Assembly: GCA_016194625.1 (NCBI GenBank)
Contig: JACQBB010000334.1
Location: forward strand, 1-8,643
DNA from: Elusimicrobiota bacterium
Lineage (GTDB): Bacteria; Elusimicrobiota; Elusimicrobia; UBA1565; UBA9628
Length of the DNA: 8,643 nt
Reading direction: 5' to 3'
The notes under the pieces are model-generated. The model did not search any database. It saw only the letters and a list, made by a program, of their open reading frames with translations, and was not told the origin of the DNA. The position numbers and the translations under genes were made by a program. Positions 5,164 through 8,643 of the stretch are shown piece by piece (position 1 is the stretch's first letter; every line of letters begins with the position of its first letter).

Positions 5164-7212
5164 ATGCCGAGACTTCTCCCCCTCGCCCTCATCCTGCTGT
5201 CCGCCGCCGCTCAGGCGCAGTCGCGCCAGGAGCTGCTCGACAAGCCCCTGCCGCCCGTGTACGACCCCGCGGCCGTGGACAAGAGCGCGGACCCGTGCGC
5301 GGATTTCTACCGCTACTCCTGCGGGTCGTGGCTGAAGGCGAACCCCGTCCCCGCCGACCAGGCCGTGTGGTGGCGGTTCAGCCTGCTCGACGAGCACACC
5401 CTCGCCGTGCTGGGCGACATATTGGAGAAGACGGCCGCCGACTCGGCGCCCAAGGACGCGGCGCGCCGCAAGATCGGCGACTACTACGCCTCGTGCATGG
5501 ACGAGGCCGGCGTGGAGGCCAAGGGCCTGGCGCCGTACGCGGCGGAGTTCGACGCCGTCGCGGCCTTGAAGAGCCCCAAGGACCTGCCCGCGCTGGCCGC
5601 GCGCCTGCATAAGCTGGGCGCCCCCGCGCTGTTCGCGTTCACCTCGGCGCAGGACTACACCGACGCGTCCACGATGATCGCCTTCGCCGACCAGGGCGGC
5701 TTCGCCCTGCCGGACCGCGACTACTACCTGACCGACGCGTTCAAGACCGAGCGCGCCGCGTACGCCGAGCACTTGAGGAGGATGTTCAAGCTGGCCGGCG
5801 ACGCGGAGAAGCGCGCCGCCGAGGAAGCCGACGCCGTCCTGCGCGTGGAGACCGCGCTTGCCGCCGCCGCGATGGGCCGCGTCGAGCGCCGCGAGCCCGC
5901 CAACGTCCACCACAAGATGAAGCTGACTGATTTCGAGGCGCGCACGCCCTCGTTCGACTGGAAGACCTACCTCGCCGGCGTGAACGCCCCCGCGTTCGCG
6001 AGCCTGGACGTGTCGGACCCGGGCTTCTTCGCCGGCCTGGAGAAGTCCCTGCAGACGGTCCCGCTGGGCGATTGGCGGTCCTACCTGCGCTGGACGATCC
6101 TGCACGGCATGGCCGGCGTCGGCCCGAAGGCCGTCGTGGACGAGGACTTCGCCTTCTTCGGGAAGACCCTCGGCGGCCAGCAGGAGAACAAGGCGCGCTG
6201 GAAGCGCTGCGTCGCCTTCACCGACGCCCAGCTGGGCGAGGCGCTCGGCCAGGCCTACGTCGAGCGCGAGTTCAGCCCCGAGGCCAAGGCCCGCGTGCTG
6301 AGCATGGTCGCCCAGATCGAGAAGGCCATGGAGGAGGACATCAAGGGCCTCCCGTGGATGAGCAAGAAGACGAAGGCCAAGGCGCTCGAGAAGCTGGCCG
6401 GCGTCGCCAACAAGATCGGCTATCCGGACAAGTGGCGCGACTACTCGGCGCTGAAGATCGCGCGCGGCGACGCGTTCGGGAACATGGCGCGCGCGTCGGC
6501 GTTCGAGCTGGACCGCCAGCTGAAGAAGGTCGGCAAGCCCGTGGACCGCGGCGAGTGGAGCATGACCCCGCCCACCGACAACGCCTACTACGACCCCCAG
6601 ATGAACGACATCAACTTCCCCGCCGGCATCCTCCAGCCGCCGAACTTCGACATGAAGGCCACCGACGCCGCGAACTACGGCGACCTGGTCGCCGTCGTCG
6701 GCCACGAGCTGACCCACGGCTTCGACGACGAGGGGCGGCACTACGACGCCAAGGGCAACCTCCAGGACTGGTGGACCGCCGACGACGCGAAGGCCTTCGA
6801 GGGCCGCGCGTCCGGACTGGTCGGCGAGTACGGCGCCTTCGTCGCCGCGAAAGACCCGACGGACCCCTCCAAGGACGTCCACTTGGACGGCAAGCTGACG
6901 CTCGGCGAGAACACCGCCGACAACGGCGGGATCCTATTGGCTCATGACGCGTTCATGGCCACGCCCGCGGCGAAAGGCCCGAAGAACGCGGAGGGCTTCA
7001 CCCCCGAGCAGGAGTTCTTCGTCGCCTACGGCCAGGCCTGGTGCGTGAACCGCACCGACGAGTACGCCAAGAAGATGGCCAAGACCAACCCCCACTCGCC
7101 CGGCGAGTTCCGCGTCAACGGCGTCGTCTCCAACCAGGCGGCGTTCCGCCGCGCGTTCGCGTGCAAGGAAGGGACGCCGATGGCCCCGAATGACGCGCAC
7201 CGCGTCTGGTAG
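5164..7212 (+). CDS. Secreted M13-family zinc metallopeptidase (neprilysin/PepO-like)
   Basis: A 682-residue gluzincin endopeptidase, predicted to cut small peptides outside the cytoplasm. Residues 1-18 are a Sec signal peptide ending AQA. The N-terminal domain starts with PCADFYRYSCGSW (44-56). The catalytic domain shows NAYY (473-476, substrate backbone contact), HELTH (514-518; zinc ligands H514 and H518, catalytic E515), GENTADNGG (581-589; third ligand E582, plus D586), SPGEFRVNG (645-653) and a C-terminal HRVW. Length and order match the family. The mature protein has exactly six cysteines (45, 53, 111, 349, 627, 667), which line up with three neprilysin disulfides. The fourth pair near the C-terminus is replaced by Gly551 and His679. 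Promoter, Shine-Dalgarno and signal peptide agree on the start. It is a single-gene unit ending 6 nt from the opposing gene's stop. The natural substrate is unknown. Confidence 0.96.
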   Translation: MPRLLPLALILLSAAAQAQSRQELLDKPLPPVYDPAAVDKSADPCADFYRYSCGSWLKANPVPADQAVWWRFSLLDEHTLAVLGDILEKTAADSAPKDAARRKIGDYYASCMDEAGVEAKGLAPYAAEFDAVAALKSPKDLPALAARLHKLGAPALFAFTSAQDYTDASTMIAFADQGGFALPDRDYYLTDAFKTERAAYAEHLRRMFKLAGDAEKRAAEEADAVLRVETALAAAAMGRVERREPANVHHKMKLTDFEARTPSFDWKTYLAGVNAPAFASLDVSDPGFFAGLEKSLQTVPLGDWRSYLRWTILHGMAGVGPKAVVDEDFAFFGKTLGGQQENKARWKRCVAFTDAQLGEALGQAYVEREFSPEAKARVLSMVAQIEKAMEEDIKGLPWMSKKTKAKALEKLAGVANKIGYPDKWRDYSALKIARGDAFGNMARASAFELDRQLKKVGKPVDRGEWSMTPPTDNAYYDPQMNDINFPAGILQPPNFDMKATDAANYGDLVAVVGHELTHGFDDEGRHYDAKGNLQDWWTADDAKAFEGRASGLVGEYGAFVAAKDPTDPSKDVHLDGKLTLGENTADNGGILLAHDAFMATPAAKGPKNAEGFTPEQEFFVAYGQAWCVNRTDEYAKKMAKTNPHSPGEFRVNGVVSNQAAFRRAFACKEGTPMAPNDAHRVW

Positions 7213-7218
7213 CGGACG

Positions 7219-7563
7219 CTACTTGTAGGAGTCGGTGACGGCGGGGCGGCCCGCGCGCCAGACGGCGACGGCGGTGAACAGCCCCACCCCGCCCAGGATC
7301 AGCGCCATGCGCAGGAACGCCCGGCCCGCGGCCATGCGCTCCTGGGCCAGCTCGATCGCCGTCGAGGTCCAGACGAACACCCCGAAGCACAGCGCGGCCT
7401 GGAACACGCGCACCGCCCAGCGCCGCCGGTGGAAGAGGACGAACACCGGAAGGGCCAGGCACACCGCGAACGCCTCGATGCCGCCCTGGCGCAGGAAGTG
7501 CGCGCCCAGGATGAGCAGGGCCAGCACGCCCGGCAGCAGGTTCAGCAGGGCCGCGACGGTCAC
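7219..7563 (-). CDS. Small four-helix membrane protein coupled to the CoA-transferase
   Basis: A 114-residue protein with four hydrophobic segments (about 4-24, 29-45, 50-68, 84-103), a basic loop HRRRW near 45-49 and a polar tail. No family recognised. The start is GTG at 7563, overlapping the TGA of the beta-subunit gene as GTGA, with GAGAAGG 7 nt upstream inside that gene. The frame is open further upstream to 7914, but that stretch is the antiphase shadow of the CoA-transferase gene. As the last gene of the operon it could be a transporter-like or regulatory partner of the acid the CoA-transferase activates, or an unrelated passenger; the sequence does not decide. It ends 6 nt from the M13 peptidase stop, convergently, with no hairpin terminator between. 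Confidence 0.8.
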   Translation of the reverse strand: MTVAALLNLLPGVLALLILGAHFLRQGGIEAFAVCLALPVFVLFHRRRWAVRVFQAALCFGVFVWTSTAIELAQERMAAGRAFLRMALILGGVGLFTAVAVWRAGRPAVTDSYK

Positions 7564-8324
7564 AGGAACACCTTCTCGGGGTCGATCTTCGCGCGCAGCG
7601 TCTTGAGCTCGCGCGGCGTCGGGTCCGGGTTGCGCGCGACCTTCGGCGCGACCAGCAGCTCGAAGCCCGTCTCCGCGAGCACCTTCATCGTCGTCACGCC
7701 GGGGTTCGTCGCGATCAGCCGCATCCGCTTGGAGACCGGCTCGAAGTCGAACACGCCCAGGTCGGTGACGACGCGGTAGGGGCCCGTCTCCGGCGGCAGG
7801 CCGGCGCGCTCGCGCGCCCCGGGGCCGTCCAGGTAGCCCGGCGTGGTGACGAAGTCGATCTTCTCGACGAAGCGCTTGCGCTCGTGCTTCATCAGGATGA
7901 TCGTGCGCCAGCACAGCGAGCCCACGTCGTTGCCCCCGCCCGAGCCGGGCAGGCGCACCGCCGGCGCGTCGTAGGCGCCGATGACCGTGGTGTTCAGGTT
8001 GCCGTACGCGTCGATCTGCGCGCCGCCCAGGAAGCCGTCCCGGATCACCCCGCGCTGGGCGGTCTCCATCACGTCGCAGATGCCCATCGCCGCGACGCCG
8101 CGGCGGAACGAGCGCGCCTCGCCGACGGCCAGCGGCAGCTTCTCGAGCGTGGAGCCGACGCCGCCGAACTCGAATATCGGTATGAGCGCCGGCGCGTACA
8201 GCGCCCGCGCCAGCGAGGCCGCCAGCATCGGCACGCCGGTGCCGATGAACACCGTCGTGCGGCCCTTCATCAGCCGCGCCGCGGTGCAGGCCAGGCGCTC
8301 GGTCGGAGAGATCCCTTCGCTCAT
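7560..8324 (-). CDS. Family I CoA-transferase, beta subunit (GctB-like)
   Basis: A 254-residue beta subunit that with the upstream alpha subunit should form a cytoplasmic heteromeric CoA-transferase moving CoA between an acyl-CoA and a carboxylic acid. It resembles the glutaconate CoA-transferase beta subunit along its length: FIGTGVPMLAASLAR (26-40), an IFEFGG motif with E52 (50-55), GAQIDAYGNLN (101-111), the GSGGGND loop (127-133), KHERKRFVEKID (146-157), VVTDLGVFDF (185-194) and a C-terminal DPEKVF. E52 aligns with the catalytic Glu54 that forms the CoA thioester intermediate in Acidaminococcus GctB, whereas the related ring-cleaving hydrolase IpdAB is reported to lack it. The ATG at 8324 overlaps the alpha-subunit TGA (ATGA) and has GAGGG 7 nt upstream. 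Substrate is unproven: glutaconate, glutarate or another dicarboxylic or 3-oxo acid. Confidence 0.92.
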   Translation of the reverse strand: MSEGISPTERLACTAARLMKGRTTVFIGTGVPMLAASLARALYAPALIPIFEFGGVGSTLEKLPLAVGEARSFRRGVAAMGICDVMETAQRGVIRDGFLGGAQIDAYGNLNTTVIGAYDAPAVRLPGSGGGNDVGSLCWRTIILMKHERKRFVEKIDFVTTPGYLDGPGARERAGLPPETGPYRVVTDLGVFDFEPVSKRMRLIATNPGVTTMKVLAETGFELLVAPKVARNPDPTPRELKTLRAKIDPEKVFL

Positions 8325-8643
8325 CGCTTCGCCCTCAGCGCGCGCAGGCGCTTGGCTCCCACGCGCTTCAGGTACGCGGCGTGGTCGGGGACGCCGCGGA
8401 TCCACTCGTCGAAATAGCGCTTGGAGCCCTCCTCGGTGCGGATCGCGTCCAGGTAGGCGCGGATGTGCGCCTCGTCGCGCTCGTACAGCCCGCAGGTCTC
8501 GCCCGGGTGCGCGCCGTACGGCGCGTGGACGACCGCGTCCACGAGGAAGTACGGGATCGCGGTGCGCTCCGGCGCCGCGCGGATGACCTCGGTCGGGACG
8601 ATCTCCTCGGCCGAGACGATCAGGCGCTTGCAGGCGCGCGACA
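8321..8643 (-). CDS. Family I CoA-transferase, alpha subunit (GctA-like), C-terminal part, start outside the window
   Basis: The last 106 residues of the alpha subunit that pairs with the beta subunit downstream. The visible part reads RLIVSAEEIVPTEVIR, then IPYFLVDAVVHAPYGAHPGE, then a helical tail with DEAHIRAYL and FDEWIRGVPDHAAYL, which is typical of GctA/IpdA-type alpha subunits. The tail ends in a basic Arg/Lys/Ala stretch. The frame stays open to the window edge, so the start, the N-terminal CoA-binding part and the operon promoter lie beyond 8643. A GTG near 8542 is internal to the conserved LVDAVV segment and is not a start. The 4-bp ATGA overlap with the beta subunit fits equimolar production of the two chains. 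Substrate is unknown, as for the beta subunit. Confidence 0.88.
   Translation of the reverse strand, partial: SRACKRLIVSAEEIVPTEVIRAAPERTAIPYFLVDAVVHAPYGAHPGETCGLYERDEAHIRAYLDAIRTEEGSKRYFDEWIRGVPDHAAYLKRVGAKRLRALRAKR

Noticed and set aside
5128..6882. A 584-codon open frame antisense to the M13 peptidase
   Set aside because: The plus strand encodes a complete peptidase with all catalytic motifs, a signal peptide, a ribosome-binding site and a promoter. The antisense reading is Val/Leu/Gly/Arg/His-rich with no recognisable domain, as expected opposite a GC-rich gene.
8325..8405. Upstream start extending the CoA-transferase beta subunit by 27 residues
   Set aside because: The extra residues are an out-of-phase reading of the alpha-subunit tail; the ATG at 8324 gives the family's normal N-terminus, an ATGA overlap and a GAGGG site.

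Overview
The window is GC-rich, compact bacterial chromosome (roughly two thirds G+C by eye, with strong G/C preference at third codon positions). It has nine complete protein genes and two that run off the ends, and no tRNA, rRNA, insertion sequence, CRISPR array or phage gene that I can see. The content suggests a diderm, non-model bacterium: a class A penicillin-binding protein, a predicted ankyrin lipoprotein, a secreted M13 peptidase with paired cysteines, and a bacterial beta-CASP nuclease. An Elusimicrobiota, delta-proteobacterial or similar high-GC lineage would fit, but I cannot assign the phylum from this sequence alone.

Layout from left to right. (1) 1-929, minus: 5' two thirds or less of a bifunctional penicillin-binding protein (GT51 glycosyltransferase plus linker). 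It is transcribed divergently from (2) 995-1369, plus, a small protein with one C-terminal membrane segment. (3) 1394-1930, minus: three membrane segments followed by a Cys-x2-Cys / Cys-x2-Cys domain usually found at the end of sensor or response-regulator proteins. It is divergent from (4) 2026-2676, plus, an unrecognised membrane-anchored protein. (5) 3605 down to 2677, minus: a two-gene operon of an ankyrin-repeat lipoprotein and a 100-residue membrane protein, overlapping by ATGA. It is divergent from (6) 3671-5068, plus, a metallo-beta-lactamase/beta-CASP nuclease. (7) 5080-5119: a 40-bp imperfect palindrome holding two inverted consensus DnaA boxes, which runs into the promoter of (8) 5164-7212, plus, a secreted M13 metallopeptidase. 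(9) 8643 down to 7219, minus: a family I CoA-transferase operon (alpha subunit partial, beta subunit complete) followed by a small four-helix membrane protein, all joined by 4-bp overlaps.

The genes are mostly housekeeping or envelope functions and do not form one obvious pathway. The most interesting signals are non-coding. Two unrelated plus-strand genes (995 and 3671) carry nearly the same promoter, GCTTGACGG-N14-CCTACACT, ending exactly 6 nt before ATG, which predicts leaderless mRNAs. Two more genes (ankyrin and PBP) have -10 elements almost as close to their start codons. The DnaA-box palindrome overlaps the promoter region of the M13 peptidase. In that peptidase both partners of one family disulfide are missing together. 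I did not find a clearly new multi-gene system in this window.
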